From positions 35,778 through 99,777 of the forward strand of contig JAHCKS010000009.1 of NCBI GenBank assembly GCA_026125665.1: a stretch of DNA of 64,000 nt, read 5' to 3'. The notes under the pieces are model-generated. The model made no database searches. It had not been told where the DNA came from and saw only the letters and a list, made by a program, of their open reading frames with translations. The stretch is from Rubrivivax sp. (lineage in GTDB: Bacteria > Pseudomonadota > Gammaproteobacteria > Burkholderiales > Burkholderiaceae_C). How positions within the stretch are numbered: position 1 is the first letter of the stretch; each line of letters begins with the position of its first letter. Positions 45,179-55,200 of the stretch are shown here, in pieces. A program made the translations under genes and the position numbers.

Positions 45179-45967
45179 TCAGCTACCGATGAAACGCGGC
45201 GCGCGCTTCTCGAGGAAGGCGGCCATGCCTTCCTTCTGGTCGTCGGTGGCGAAGAGCGAGTGGAAGATGCGCCGCTCGAAGCCGACCCCCTCGGCGAGGC
45301 CACCTTCGAACGCGCGATTCACGCACGCCTTGGCCAGCTCGACGCTGGGCCCGGAGAGGGCGTTGATGGCCTCGGCCGCCGCCAGCGCCTCTTCGAGCAG
45401 CTTGTCGGCGGGCACGATGCGCGAGACGAGCCCGGCGCGCTCGGCCTCGGCGGCGTCCATCATGCGTGCGGTGAGCACCATGTCCATCGCCTTGCTCTTG
45501 CCCACCGCGCGCGGCAGGCGCTGCGTGCCGCCGGCGCCGGGGATGATGCCGATCTTGATCTCGGGCTGGCCGAACTTCGCCGTGTCGGCGGCGATGATGA
45601 AGTCGCACATCATCGCCAGCTCGCAGCCGCCGCCGAGGGCGAAGCCCGCGACCGCGGCGATGACGGGCTTGCGCACGGCGAGGATCGTCTCCCAGTTGCG
45701 CGTGATGAACGGCTCGGCCAGCGCCTCGGCGTAGGTCTTCTTCGCCATCGCGGCGATGTCGGCCCCGGCGGCGAAGGCTTTCTCGCTGCCCGTGATCACG
45801 ATGCAGCCGATGCCGGCGTCGGCATCGGCTTGCAGCAGCGCGCGGCCGAGCTCGTCCATCAGATCGCCGTTCAGCGCGTTGAGCTGCTTGGGCCGGTTCA
45901 GCCGCAGCAGGGCCGTGCGCCGGGACCCTTCGCCCCGCTGTTCCACCAGCACCAGCGCTTCGCTCAT
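45179..45967 (-). CDS. Enoyl-CoA hydratase (crotonase family)
   Basis: A 262-residue crotonase-fold enzyme hydrating 2-enoyl-CoA in fatty acid or phenylacetate-type degradation. Oxyanion-hole segments are AFAAGADI and ALGGGCELA. The first catalytic Glu is in GQPEIKIG, next to [10 protein letters not shown]. The second catalytic Glu position (AMEM in mammalian enzymes) is Asp here (AMDM), which also occurs in bacterial homologues. A full-strength GGAGGTGA ribosome site (45974-45981) precedes ATG 45967, suggesting high expression. Confidence 0.92.
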   Translation of the reverse strand: MSEALVLVEQRGEGSRRTALLRLNRPKQLNALNGDLMDELGRALLQADADAGIGCIVITGSEKAFAAGADIAAMAKKTYAEALAEPFITRNWETILAVRKPVIAAVAGFALGGGCELAMMCDFIIAADTAKFGQPEIKIGIIPGAGGTQRLPRAVGKSKAMDMVLTARMMDAAEAERAGLVSRIVPADKLLEEALAAAEAINALSGPSVELAKACVNRAFEGGLAEGVGFERRIFHSLFATDDQKEGMAAFLEKRAPRFIGS

Positions 45968-45996
45968 CGTCCATCACCTCCGAGGTTTGGCGGGAA

Positions 45997-46002
45997 ATTA
46001 TC
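45997..46002 (-). promoter_or_regulatory. Possible -10 element for the enoyl-CoA hydratase
   Basis: The reverse strand reads GATAAT, about 30 bases before ATG 45967 and ahead of the strong ribosome site. Further upstream (46051-46067) TCAC and GTGA arms nine bases apart could form an operator. The -35 is not clear. Confidence 0.35.
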
Positions 46003-46152
46003 CCAACGTGCGGCAATCGATCGCCCGCGGCAGGCCGTGCAAGCGTAAGCTCACGGTAAGCTTGTGAATTGGCAGGCGGAACCGGCCTTTCCGAGGCGAC
46101 TGGTCCCTGCGGGGCGGGCCAAGATCATCCGCCCCGAGCACCTGCTCACCCT

Positions 46153-46632
46153 ATGCCGACCATCTACCGCAAGACCGCCAAGGGCCTGGCCGAGATCGAG
46201 ACGCGTGTGTACCGGCTCTCGCCGCGGCTGCGCAGCGTGCTCATCATGATCGACGGCAAGCGGACCGACGCCGAGATCGTGCAGATGCTTCCGCAGGGGG
46301 CCGAGGTGCTGGCGGCGCTCCTGCAGGACGACTTCATCGCCGAGTTCACGCGCGTCAGCGCGGCGCCGACCCCCGCGCCCACGCCGCCCCCGGCGCCCGA
46401 GCGCACCGTCATTCGCGGCCCACAGCCCAGCTTCGAGGCGATGCGGCGCGACCTGTTGCGCGCGTTCAACGACCGCCTCGGGCCGGCCGGCGAGGGCATG
46501 GCGCTGAGGCTCGAGAAGGCGCGCAACGAAACCGAGTTTCGTGCGCTGCTGCCGGCGGCCGTGCAGCTCATGGCGACCCTGCAGGGGCGGGAAGCGGCCG
46601 AAGCCTTCACGGCCCGCATCAACGCCTGGTAG
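46153..46632 (+). CDS. Hypothetical protein, Ala/Pro-rich linker
   Basis: A 159-residue protein of unknown function. Residues 1-70 are predicted to form a compact helical unit with the look of a small winged-helix (RLSPRLRSVLIMIDGKRT, then EIVQML), followed by a proline/alanine linker (PTPAPTPPPAP). A second helical unit (residues 95-159) starts FEAMRRDLLRAF. There is no signal peptide. It is transcribed away from the enoyl-CoA hydratase and converges on the DUF3108 gene. Cytoplasmic location is likely. Confidence 0.7.
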   Translation: MPTIYRKTAKGLAEIETRVYRLSPRLRSVLIMIDGKRTDAEIVQMLPQGAEVLAALLQDDFIAEFTRVSAAPTPAPTPPPAPERTVIRGPQPSFEAMRRDLLRAFNDRLGPAGEGMALRLEKARNETEFRALLPAAVQLMATLQGREAAEAFTARINAW

Positions 46633-46662
46633 CGGCCTGCGCCGGGCCGCCTGCCCGAGCGC

Positions 46663-47790
46663 TCACCGGGCCGCCGGCACGGCCTGCTGCGGCAGGCGCT
46701 CCAGCAGCAGGTCCACGTAGGTCTGTTCGTCCTGGCGGATGAGGATGCGCACGGGCAGGTACTGCAACGTCGGCGCGACCCAGAACTCGGCGGTCAGGTC
46801 GGCCGCAGGGCGGCCCGGCGGCTGCGGTGGCCTTCGCGGCCGCACGTGCACCGCGTCGATGGCGCCCACCGGCGTGGACAGCGCCTCTTCGCCGACGACT
46901 TCGTAGGTCCAGACCTCCATGTGCCGCGGCAGGGCGAGCGGGAACTGCAGCGCCGTGCCGGGCCGCAGCGGTGCACGCTGTGTCGTGAAGAGCCACGTCA
47001 TCTGCACGAACTGGCTCGCGCTGTCCTGCACGCCGGGCAGGCGCGGCAGCTCGCGGCCCGAAGGCAGCCGCACGCGCTCGGCGCCGAGCACGATGTCCAG
47101 GCGCCGCGGCGCACGCAGCGCCACGCGCGTCTCCTCCTCGTAGCGGCGCGGCTCGAGCCCGGCCGCGGTGACAACGCCCTCGCTGAGCAGCGATCGCGTG
47201 ACGACCGGCGCGAACGGCGGACCGATCCCCACCTCGAGCGAGACCTGGTAGCGCTCGCCGGCCATGCGCCACTCGACGCGCGCCTGGCCTTCGACCGGGC
47301 CGCGATAGTTGCCGGTGAGCAGGTAGGACAGGCGCGTCGATGGGGGCCACTCGAAGGCCGCAGTCGGCTCTGGCGCCGAAGCCGCGGGCGCCGCCGCCGC
47401 CGCAGCCGCGGCCTCGGCGGTCGGCACAAGGGCAGCGGCGAGCTCCGGTGCCGGGGCCACCTCGGGCAGCGGGGCCCAGGCGAGCGGCACTTCGCGCGTC
47501 GCCGCGTCGAGCGTCAGCGGCGGCTCGTTCGCCAGGGCTTCGGCGGCCGCCGCGGCCGAAGCGGCAGACGCAGCCGAAGGGGGCCGCGGCATACGCAGCA
47601 CGCGCGTGCGCGGCGGCGGCGTCACCGGCACGGCCGCCGGCGGGGCCGCCGGCTTCAGCTCGTGCACGAAGGCGACGTCGATCCGCGCGATGCGCGACGC
47701 GGCATCGCCGAAGCCGATGCGATCGGCCGGCCACCAGGCCGCTAGCAGCCAGTGAGCCGCCAGCACCGCGGGGACGAGCAGCCACGGCAT
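46663..47790 (-). CDS. DUF3108-family envelope protein
   Basis: A protein of about 375 residues with an uncleaved-looking N-terminal membrane anchor (LLVPAVLAAHWLLAAWW). A long Ala/Pro-rich region follows to about residue 150, then a beta-rich domain (TRLSYLLTGNYRGPVEGQARVEW to the end) matching DUF3108. Such proteins are thought to sit in the periplasm; their role is unknown. ATG 47790 was used; GTG 47796 is two codons earlier. Confidence 0.75.
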   Translation of the reverse strand: MPWLLVPAVLAAHWLLAAWWPADRIGFGDAASRIARIDVAFVHELKPAAPPAAVPVTPPPRTRVLRMPRPPSAASAASAAAAAEALANEPPLTLDAATREVPLAWAPLPEVAPAPELAAALVPTAEAAAAAAAAPAASAPEPTAAFEWPPSTRLSYLLTGNYRGPVEGQARVEWRMAGERYQVSLEVGIGPPFAPVVTRSLLSEGVVTAAGLEPRRYEEETRVALRAPRRLDIVLGAERVRLPSGRELPRLPGVQDSASQFVQMTWLFTTQRAPLRPGTALQFPLALPRHMEVWTYEVVGEEALSTPVGAIDAVHVRPRRPPQPPGRPAADLTAEFWVAPTLQYLPVRILIRQDEQTYVDLLLERLPQQAVPAAR

Positions 47791-47877
47791 CCGCACCCGG
47801 CGGCGCCCCTGCGCCGGCGCCTCGTGCCACCGTGCGGCCGTGGTGTCCAGGGCAGGCCCGCGCCGCGGGAGGCGACC

Positions 47878-48690
47878 TCAGGACTTGCGCGAGGCCTGCG
47901 CCAGCAGCTTCTCAAGCACCTCGCCGGGCAGGGCGCCGGGCTTGCGCGTGCCGTCCTCGAACAGCACCGCCGGCGTGCCGTTGATGCGGTGCTTGCGTCC
48001 GAACGCGAGCGTGCGCTCGATGGCGCCGGTGTCGCAGCCGGCCCTGGCCGGCTCGGGCACGACGCCGTCGAGCATCCAGGCGCGCCAGGCCTTCGCGCCG
48101 TCCTTGGCGCACCAGATCGCCTGCGACTTCGCGGTGGAGTCGGGGCCGAGGATCGGCAGCAGGAAGGTGTAGACGGTGAGGTCCTTCACCGCCGCGAGGT
48201 CGCGTTCGAAGCGCTTGCAGTAGCCGCAGTTCGGGTCGACGAACACCGCCAGCTTGCGCGTGCCGGCGCCCTGCCGGATGACGATGGCGTCCTTCAGCGG
48301 CAGCTGCTTGAAATCGATCGCCAGCAGCTTCTCCATGCGCTGCTCGGTGAGGTCGGTGCGGGTCTTGGTCTCGATGATCGAGCCCTGCACGATGACGTGG
48401 TCGCCGGTGGCGTCGGCGTACAGCAGCTCGGTGCCGGCATAACGCACCTCGTACAGGCCGGCGATCGGCGCCGGCCGGATCTCGTCGATCGGCGGCATGT
48501 TGGGAATGCGCTCGGCCAGCGCCTTGCGGATCGCGGCCTGCACGGTGGCGTCGGCGGCGGCGCGCGAAGCACCCGCCGGGGCCGCCTGCGCGTCGGGTTT
48601 GCCCGCCCCTTCCTTCGGCGCCGATGCCCCGCCGCAGGCGGCCGCGCTCACGGCGAAAAGCAGGGCGGCAGCCAGGCGCGGGGCGGTCAT
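47878..48690 (-). CDS. dsbC: Thiol:disulfide interchange protein DsbC
   Basis: A 270-residue periplasmic disulfide isomerase. The signal region ends in AAAC, so the protein may be a lipoprotein rather than fully soluble. The N-terminal dimerisation domain includes GLYEVRYAG and YADATGDHVIVQG. The thioredoxin domain has the active site CGYC (in VDPNCGYCKRFE) and the cis-proline loop INGTPAV. It corrects wrong disulfides and is kept reduced by DsbD. It is followed on the same strand by the DUF3108 gene. Confidence 0.93.
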   Translation of the reverse strand: MTAPRLAAALLFAVSAAACGGASAPKEGAGKPDAQAAPAGASRAAADATVQAAIRKALAERIPNMPPIDEIRPAPIAGLYEVRYAGTELLYADATGDHVIVQGSIIETKTRTDLTEQRMEKLLAIDFKQLPLKDAIVIRQGAGTRKLAVFVDPNCGYCKRFERDLAAVKDLTVYTFLLPILGPDSTAKSQAIWCAKDGAKAWRAWMLDGVVPEPARAGCDTGAIERTLAFGRKHRINGTPAVLFEDGTRKPGALPGEVLEKLLAQASRKS

Positions 48691-48716
48691 GTCCAGGATC
48701 CTCGGTGGGCGGGCAC

Positions 48717-49838
48717 TCAGTGCCCGATGGCGGCGCGCGTGAGCACGCGCTTCAGCGGCGGCAGGTGGTTGACGAGACTCAGCCCGCGGTTGCGCAGTTC
48801 CTTCACCCACGGCGAAGGATGCGCAAAAAGATGCAGCAGGCCGTCGGTGACGGCGCCCATCGCCAGCGTGTCGGCGGCACGCGCGCGGGCGTGCCGGGCC
48901 AGCAGGCGCACGTCGCCCGGGCTGCGCCAGGGCTCGCGCTCGGCGAGCACGCGCGCCAGGCAGGCGATGTCCGCCAGCCCGAGGTTCAAGCCCTGGCCGG
49001 CGAGCGGGTGCACGACATGCGCGGCGTCGCCGACGAGCAGCCAGCCCGGGCCGTGCAGCGGCTCGGCGCGACCGATCGCGAGCGGCCACGCCGCGCGTGG
49101 CCCGCGCAGGTGCAGCTCGCCGGCCGCGCCGGCCGTGGCCTGCATCAGCTCGGCCTCGAAGGCGGCATCGGGCAGCGCCAGCAGCTGCACGGCGCGCTCC
49201 TCGGGAACGGACCAGACGAGCGCGAGGCCGTGGTCGGGCCGCGGCTGGTCCATCGGCAGCAGCGCCAGCACGTCGGGCGCACGGAACCACTGGCGCGCCA
49301 GGCCGGCGTGCGGCCGCGTCGTCTCCAGCCGCGCGGCGATGGCCCGGTGACCATAAGGCCGGCGATCCATGCGCGCACCGAGCGCGGCGCGGGTCGCCGA
49401 GTCCTTGCCCTCGGCGAGCAGCGTCAGGGCCGCCGCCACCGGCGCGGCCACGCGCTCGACGTGCGGAGCGAAGCGCACGGCCTCGTGCAGCGCCGCATCG
49501 AGCGCCGCGGCGTCGACGATCCAGGCCAGCTCGGCGATCGCCGCCTTCCAGGCCGAGAACTCGAGCACCGCGGTGCCGTCGTCGCCCTCGATGCGCATCT
49601 CGTGCACCTGCGTGCGCGCCGCGGCGGGCAGCGCCTCCCACACCTTGAGCTCGGCGAGCAGGGCCACGGAGGCGCGGTTCAGCGCGTAGGCGCGGATGTC
49701 GGGCGTCTTCGGCGGCTCGGACGCACCGAGCAAGGCCACGCGCAGGCCCTGGCGGGCCAGCGCCAGCGCGCCGGCCAGGCCGACCGGGCCGGTGCCGCGC
49801 ACCAGCACGTCAGGCGCCACGGCGACGGCGCGGGTCAT
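48717..49838 (-). CDS. FAD-dependent monooxygenase of the UbiH/VisC family
   Basis: A 373-residue flavoprotein, probably a ring hydroxylase of ubiquinone synthesis. The FAD motif VLVRGTGPVG has an Arg before the GxGxxG-like loop; the second FAD motif is GDAAHVVHPLAGQGLNLG. The central part is shorter and more divergent than in E. coli UbiH. ATG 49838 was chosen; ATG 49880 would add fourteen residues. It shares a 288-base divergent region with the MOSC gene, and dsbC follows. Confidence 0.82.
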   Translation of the reverse strand: MTRAVAVAPDVLVRGTGPVGLAGALALARQGLRVALLGASEPPKTPDIRAYALNRASVALLAELKVWEALPAAARTQVHEMRIEGDDGTAVLEFSAWKAAIAELAWIVDAAALDAALHEAVRFAPHVERVAAPVAAALTLLAEGKDSATRAALGARMDRRPYGHRAIAARLETTRPHAGLARQWFRAPDVLALLPMDQPRPDHGLALVWSVPEERAVQLLALPDAAFEAELMQATAGAAGELHLRGPRAAWPLAIGRAEPLHGPGWLLVGDAAHVVHPLAGQGLNLGLADIACLARVLAEREPWRSPGDVRLLARHARARAADTLAMGAVTDGLLHLFAHPSPWVKELRNRGLSLVNHLPPLKRVLTRAAIGH

Positions 49839-49887
49839 GGCCGGCCTGGCGTCGTGTGAGGCTGCGGGCGAGGGCACCATGCGGGGC

Positions 49888-49893
49888 ATTGTA
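49888..49893 (-). promoter_or_regulatory. Possible -10 element for the UbiH-type gene
   Basis: The reverse strand reads TACAAT followed by GCC, 49 bases before ATG 49838. If used, it excludes most of the alternative ATG 49880 leader. No good -35 is visible. Confidence 0.35.
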
Positions 49894-50057
49894 GGTAGCG
49901 CCCCCCGCGGAGGGCGGCGCGCCCTCCGCACCCTCTGCGCCGCGCTGCACGTGCGCGGCGCCGCCGTGCGCCGTCCGGCGCGGGCCACCAGGCCTGCGTG
50001 CCGTCTTGCCGGCTGGGCGGGCCGGGATCGCGAGGCGGCCGTGCGTGCGGCCGCGGG

Positions 50058-50063
50058 CACAAT
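50058..50063 (+). promoter_or_regulatory. Possible -10 element for the MOSC gene
   Basis: The hexamer CACAAT followed by GCCC lies 63 bases before the TTG start. It resembles the other -10 candidates of this window. The remaining part of the 288-base divergent region is GC-rich sequence in which nothing else was recognised. Confidence 0.3.
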
Positions 50064-50126
50064 GCCCGCCCCGCGCGGCCGGCCGAACCACCGACGCCCC
50101 GACCCGCCGCCGATCTGGAGCCAGCC

Positions 50127-50981
50127 TTGTCCGACCTCGCCTGCCGCATTGCCAGCCTGCATCTCCACCCGGTGAAGTCGTTCGCCGGCATCGCCGTGCC
50201 CGAGGCGCTGCTCATCGAGACGGGACTCGAGTTCGACCGCGCGTGGATGGTGGTCGACGCGGCCGGCGAGATGCTGACGCAGCGCGACGAACCGCGCATG
50301 GCGCTCGTCAGGACGCAGCTGCGCGCCGACGACCTCGTGCTGCGCGCGCCGGGCATGCTGGCGTTGCACCTGCGGCTGGACGCGGTCGAGGAGCCGACCC
50401 GCGCCCTCGTCTGGGACGACGAGGTCAAGGCCTACGACATGGGCGCGCTGGCCGCGCAGTGGGTCAGCGACTTCCTGGGCCGCGGCCCGCTGCGCATCGT
50501 TCGCTTCGACCCGGGGCAGAAACGCCTGGCAGACCGCCAGTGGACCGGTGAGTTCGAAGCCGAGGCCGCGTTCTCCGACGGCTTTCCGCTGCTGGTGGCG
50601 GGCACGGCATCGCTCGCCGAGCTCAACCAGCGCCTGGTGGCGCGCGGCGAGGCGGCCGTGGGCATCGAGCGCTTCCGACCCAACGTCGTGCTCGACGGCC
50701 TCGCCGCCTTCGAGGAGGATCACATCGACGAGCTGGCCATCAGCACCGACGAAGGGTGCGTGCGGCTCAAGCTCGTCAAGCCGTGCGTGCGCTGCACGAT
50801 CCCCGACGTGGACCCGGCCACCGGCGAGCGCGGCACGGCCGTGGGCGACACGCTGGCCGGCTTTCGCGCCGACGCGCGCATGGGCGGCGGGCTCACGTTC
50901 GGCATGAACGCCATCGTGCTGGAGGGCATCGAGCACCTGTTGCGCGTCGGCCAGCCGGTGCAGGCGAGCGTGCGCTTCTAG
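50127..50981 (+). CDS. MOSC-domain protein (YcbX-like)
   Basis: A 284-residue protein with an MOSC_N barrel ([23 protein letters not shown]) and an MOSC domain ([23 protein letters not shown]). The conserved cysteine in [12 protein letters not shown] is the likely sulfur or molybdenum-cofactor ligand. YcbX-type proteins detoxify N-hydroxylated bases with molybdenum cofactor. The start is TTG 50127, supported by GGAG at 50117-50120 six bases before it and by the family start LHLHPVKS; no ATG or GTG fits. Confidence 0.88.
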   Translation: MSDLACRIASLHLHPVKSFAGIAVPEALLIETGLEFDRAWMVVDAAGEMLTQRDEPRMALVRTQLRADDLVLRAPGMLALHLRLDAVEEPTRALVWDDEVKAYDMGALAAQWVSDFLGRGPLRIVRFDPGQKRLADRQWTGEFEAEAAFSDGFPLLVAGTASLAELNQRLVARGEAAVGIERFRPNVVLDGLAAFEEDHIDELAISTDEGCVRLKLVKPCVRCTIPDVDPATGERGTAVGDTLAGFRADARMGGGLTFGMNAIVLEGIEHLLRVGQPVQASVRF

Positions 50982-51013
50982 TCCTTCGCCGGCGCGCGCC
51001 GCCCCGGCTCTGG

Positions 51014-51019
51014 GACAAT
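51014..51019 (+). promoter_or_regulatory. Possible -10 element for ychF
   Basis: GACAAT followed by CGCC lies 38 bases before the ychF ATG in a 76-base gap after the MOSC gene. No -35 is recognisable. Confidence 0.3.
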
Positions 51020-51057
51020 CGCCGGCCCATCTCCCTGCGCCACGCCCCACTGCTTCC

Positions 51058-52152
51058 ATGAGTCTCAAATGCGGCATCGTCGGCCTGCCCAACGTCGGCA
51101 AGTCGACGCTGTTCAACGCCCTCACCAAGGCCGGCATCGCGGCCGAGAACTACCCTTTCTGCACGATCGAGCCGAACGTCGGCATCGTCGAGCTGCCCGA
51201 TGAGCGGCTGGCCCGGCTGGCCGCGATCGCCAGGCCCGAGCGCGTCGTGCCGGCGATCGTCGAGTTCGTCGACATCGCCGGCCTGGTGGCCGGTGCCAGC
51301 CAGGGCGAGGGGTTGGGCAACCAGTTTCTCAGCCACATCCGCGAGACCGACTCCATCGTCAATGTCGTGCGCTGCTTCGAGGACGACAACGTCGTGCACG
51401 TCGCGGGCAAGGTCGACCCGATCGCCGACATCGAGGTCATCCAGACCGAGCTGTGCCTGGCCGACCTGGCCACGGTCGAGAAGAGCCTCGCACGCTGGTC
51501 CAAGCAGGCCAGGGCCGGCGGCGACAAGGAGGCGCAGCGCCTGGTGGACGTGCTGAAGAAGTGCGAGGCGGCGCTGAACGAAGCGAAGCCCGTGCGGAGC
51601 ATCGACTTCAGCCGCGAGGAGCGCGTGGTGCTGAAGCCGCTTTGCCTCATCACGGCGAAGCCGGCGATGTATGTCGGCAACGTGGCCGAGAACGGCTTCA
51701 CCGGCAACCCGCTGCTGGAGCGGCTGAACGAGTACGCGGCGAAGCAGGGCGCGCCGGTGGTGGCGATCTGCGCCAAGACCGAGGCCGAGCTCGCCGACAT
51801 GGGCGACGAGGACCGCGCGATGTTCCTGGCCGAGATGGGGCAGAGCGAACCGGGGCTGAACCGGCTGATCCGCGCCGCCTTCAAGCTGCTCGGCCTGCAG
51901 ACCTACTTCACTGCCGGGCCGAAGGAAGTGCGCGCCTGGACGATCCACGTCGGCGACACGGCGCCGCAGGCCGCCGGCGTCATCCACACCGACTTCGAGC
52001 GCGGCTTCATCCGCGCGCAGACGATCGCCTACGACGACTTCATCGCCTGCGGCGGCGAGCAGGGCGCCAAGGACGCGGGCAAGATGCGCGCCGAGGGCAA
52101 GGAGTACGTCGTGCGCGACGGCGACGTCATGAACTTCCTGTTCAACGTGTAG
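51058..52152 (+). CDS. ychF: Redox-regulated ATPase YchF (Obg-like)
   Basis: A 364-residue TRAFAC P-loop protein. G1 is GLPNVGKST, and G3 is [10 protein letters not shown]. The G4 position is NVAE instead of NKxD, the change that gives YchF ATP preference. A coiled-coil insert (residues about 130-200) and a C-terminal TGS domain ([16 protein letters not shown]) complete the family layout. It binds ribosomes and acts in stress responses. Confidence 0.97.
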   Translation: MSLKCGIVGLPNVGKSTLFNALTKAGIAAENYPFCTIEPNVGIVELPDERLARLAAIARPERVVPAIVEFVDIAGLVAGASQGEGLGNQFLSHIRETDSIVNVVRCFEDDNVVHVAGKVDPIADIEVIQTELCLADLATVEKSLARWSKQARAGGDKEAQRLVDVLKKCEAALNEAKPVRSIDFSREERVVLKPLCLITAKPAMYVGNVAENGFTGNPLLERLNEYAAKQGAPVVAICAKTEAELADMGDEDRAMFLAEMGQSEPGLNRLIRAAFKLLGLQTYFTAGPKEVRAWTIHVGDTAPQAAGVIHTDFERGFIRAQTIAYDDFIACGGEQGAKDAGKMRAEGKEYVVRDGDVMNFLFNV

Positions 52153-52215
52153 CCGGCAAGACCCGGTGGCGCCCCCGGCGAAGGGCTGGCCGCCGCGGCG
52201 GTGGCGAGGAATAGA

Positions 52216-55200
52216 GTGCGCGCCGTGACTGCCGCTACCGGCACCCAGCGCAGGGCGCGACAGGCCGCCGGCACGGCCGTGTTCACGGCCGTCGCGTACG
52301 CGGCAGTGGGCTGGGTGGCACTGCTGCTGGCCGGGCCGCCGAGCTACGCCGCGCCGCTGTATCCGCCGGCCGGGGTGGCGCTCGCGGCGGTGCTGGCCTG
52401 GGGGCGGCCGGCAGTGCTCGGCGCCTTCCTCGGTGCCTTCGCCGTCAACGCCAGCCTCGGCTGGCTGCGCGGGCAGACCGGGCTCGCGCTGCTCGGGCTG
52501 CCGCTCGTCATCGGCGCCGGCGCGGCGCTGCAGGCCTGGTTCGGCGCCTGGCTCGTGCACCGTCACGTCGGCAAGCCGCTGCTGCTGAACGAGCCGCGCG
52601 ACATCGCGCTGGCCGGCGCGCTAGGGGCTGGCCTGGCCTGCATCACGAGCCCGAGCGTGGCGACGCTGGCGCTCGGCGCCACCGGGGCCGTGCGCGGGCC
52701 GGCGCTGTTCGACACGTGGCTCACGTGGTGGGCCGGCGACACCCTGGGGGCGCTCATCGCCGCGCCGCTGGTGCTGGCCTTCATCGGGCGGCCCGCGGCG
52801 GCGTGGCGGCCGCGCAGGCGCAGCCTCGGCGTGCCGCTGCTGGCGGCGCTGGCCCTGCTGGGCGGCGCGATGTGGGTGATCGCCGAGCGCGAACGCGAGC
52901 ATGAACGTGCGGCGTTCGAGCAGCAGGCGGAACGGCTGGCCGCCAACGTCCAGCAGCGCCTGCAGGTTCCGGTGCATGCCCTGCAGACGCTGCTGGCCGC
53001 GGTGCGGGCCAGCGGCCGCCCCGATGGGCCGACGTTGCGTGCCGCCGGCAGCTGGTGGCTCGAGCGCGACTCGCCGCTGCAGGCCATGGGCTACAGCGAA
53101 CGTGTCGCGGCGGCGGATCTCGCGGCCTTCGTCGCGGCCGCGCGGGCCGACGGGCTGCCGCAGTTCCGCGTGCTGCAGCGCGATGACGGGCGGGCCCTTG
53201 CCGCCGACGGCGAAGCCGTGGTGCTGCGGCGCATCGAGCCGATGGAGGGCAACGCCGAGGCGCTGGGCGTCAACGCGATGTCGATCCCGGCGGCACGGGC
53301 GGCGATCGACGCGTCGCGCCGCAGCGGCAGCATCGCCGCGACGGCCGGGTTCCGCCTCACCCAGTCGGCAACGGACGAGACCGGGATGGTGCTCTACCAG
53401 GCGCTGTTCGACGCCCACGGGCCGGCCGACGGTGCGGCCCCGCCGTCGGCCCCGGGAGCGTTCCGCGGCGTGCTCTTCGTCTCGCTGCGCACCGGGCCGC
53501 TGCTGGCCGGCCTGACGGAGCAGTCGTCGGCGGGGTTCGAGTGGTGCGTCGTCGATCCGGACCCGGGCACGTCGCGGCCGCTGCTGGCCGGCCATGGCGG
53601 CTGCTCGTCGGCGGCCGGCGTGGGGCAGCTCACGACGACCCGGCGCGTGCAGCTCGCCGACCGGCCGCTGGAGCTGCGCCTCGTTCGCCAGGCCGAGCCG
53701 GTGGGCGGCCCGGGCATCCATTGGCTGCTCACGGTCGCCGGCTTTGCCGCCGCGGCGATGCTCGGCGCCTGGCTGCTCACCGTCACCGGCCAGGCGCTGC
53801 GCACGCAGCGCGCCGTCGACGCAGCCACGGCCGACCTGCGCCGCGAAGTGGCCGAGCGCCGGCGCGCCGAGCAGGAGCGTGCCGGCAGCGAGGCGCGGCT
53901 GCGCAGCATCCTCGACCACGCGCCGCTCGGCATCGCCTTCCTCGACCCACACGGCAAGCTGCTGCAGGGCAACCCGCACCTGTTCGAGATGCTCGGGCGG
54001 CCGCCGGAGAAGCTGCTGGCGCAGACGGTCGCCAGCGTGACGCTGGCCGAGGACCTGCCGGGACTGCAGCGCGACCATCAGGACCTGCTGGCCGGGCGCA
54101 CCGAGGTCGTCCGGCGCCAGATTCGCCTGCTGCGCCACGACGGCGAACCGCTCACCGTGCGCATGGCCGGCACGGCGTTGCGCGCTCCCGGCAACGGCCG
54201 CGTGCAGCACATGGTGGCGGTGATCGAGGACCTGACCGAGCACCTGCAGCTGGAGCAGGCCGAGGGCGCCCGCCAGCGCGCCGAGGCCGCCAGCCGCGCC
54301 AAGAGCGAGTTCGTCTCGCGCATGAGCCACGAGCTGCGCACGCCGCTGAACGCGATGCTCGGCTTCGCGCAGCTGCTCGGGCTGGACCGCGAGCCGGCGC
54401 TGGCCGAGCACCAGCGCAACTGGGTGCAGCAGATCCAGCGCGCCGGCTGGCACCTGCTGGAGCTGGTCAACGACACGCTCGACCTGGCGCGCATCGAGTC
54501 CGGCGCGGTGCAGCTGCACACGCAGCCGGTGGACCTGGCGGAGCTCGTCGCCGCCTGCGCCGACCTCGTCAGCGCCGCGGCCACGGCACGCGGCATCGAG
54601 CTGCGCCTGGAGCTGCCCACCGGCCTGCCGCCGGTGGCCGCCGACGCGACACGGCTGAAGCAGGTGGTGACGAACCTGCTGTCGAACGCCGTCAAGTACA
54701 ACCGCGAGAAGGGCCGCGTCGCCGTGCGCGTGCGCGTGCACGAGTCCGCCACGATGCCGCAGCGGCTGACGCTGGAAGTGGTGGACACCGGCCTCGGCAT
54801 GACGCCGGGGCAGCTGCAGCAGCTGTTCGAGCCCTACAACCGGCTGGGCCGGGAGGGCAGCGGCGTCGAGGGCACCGGCATCGGCCTGGTCATCGCCCGC
54901 CGGCTGACGGAGATGATGGGCGGCGCGCTGAAGGCTGCCAGCCGGGCCGGCAGCGGCTCGACCTTTTCGCTCGACCTGCCGCTGGCCGGCGGGGCGGCGG
55001 CGACCACCGACGAACCCGTGCTCACCGCCCCCGTGCCCTACCGGCAGCGGCTCGTGCTCTACATCGAGGACAACGAGACGAACGTCGAGGTGATGCGCGG
55101 CATGCTGCTGCAGCGGCCGCAGATCCACCTCGAGGTGTCGGCACTGGGGCTGGACGGCCTCGCTGCCGCCCGCCGGCTGCACCCCGACCTGATTCTCCTG

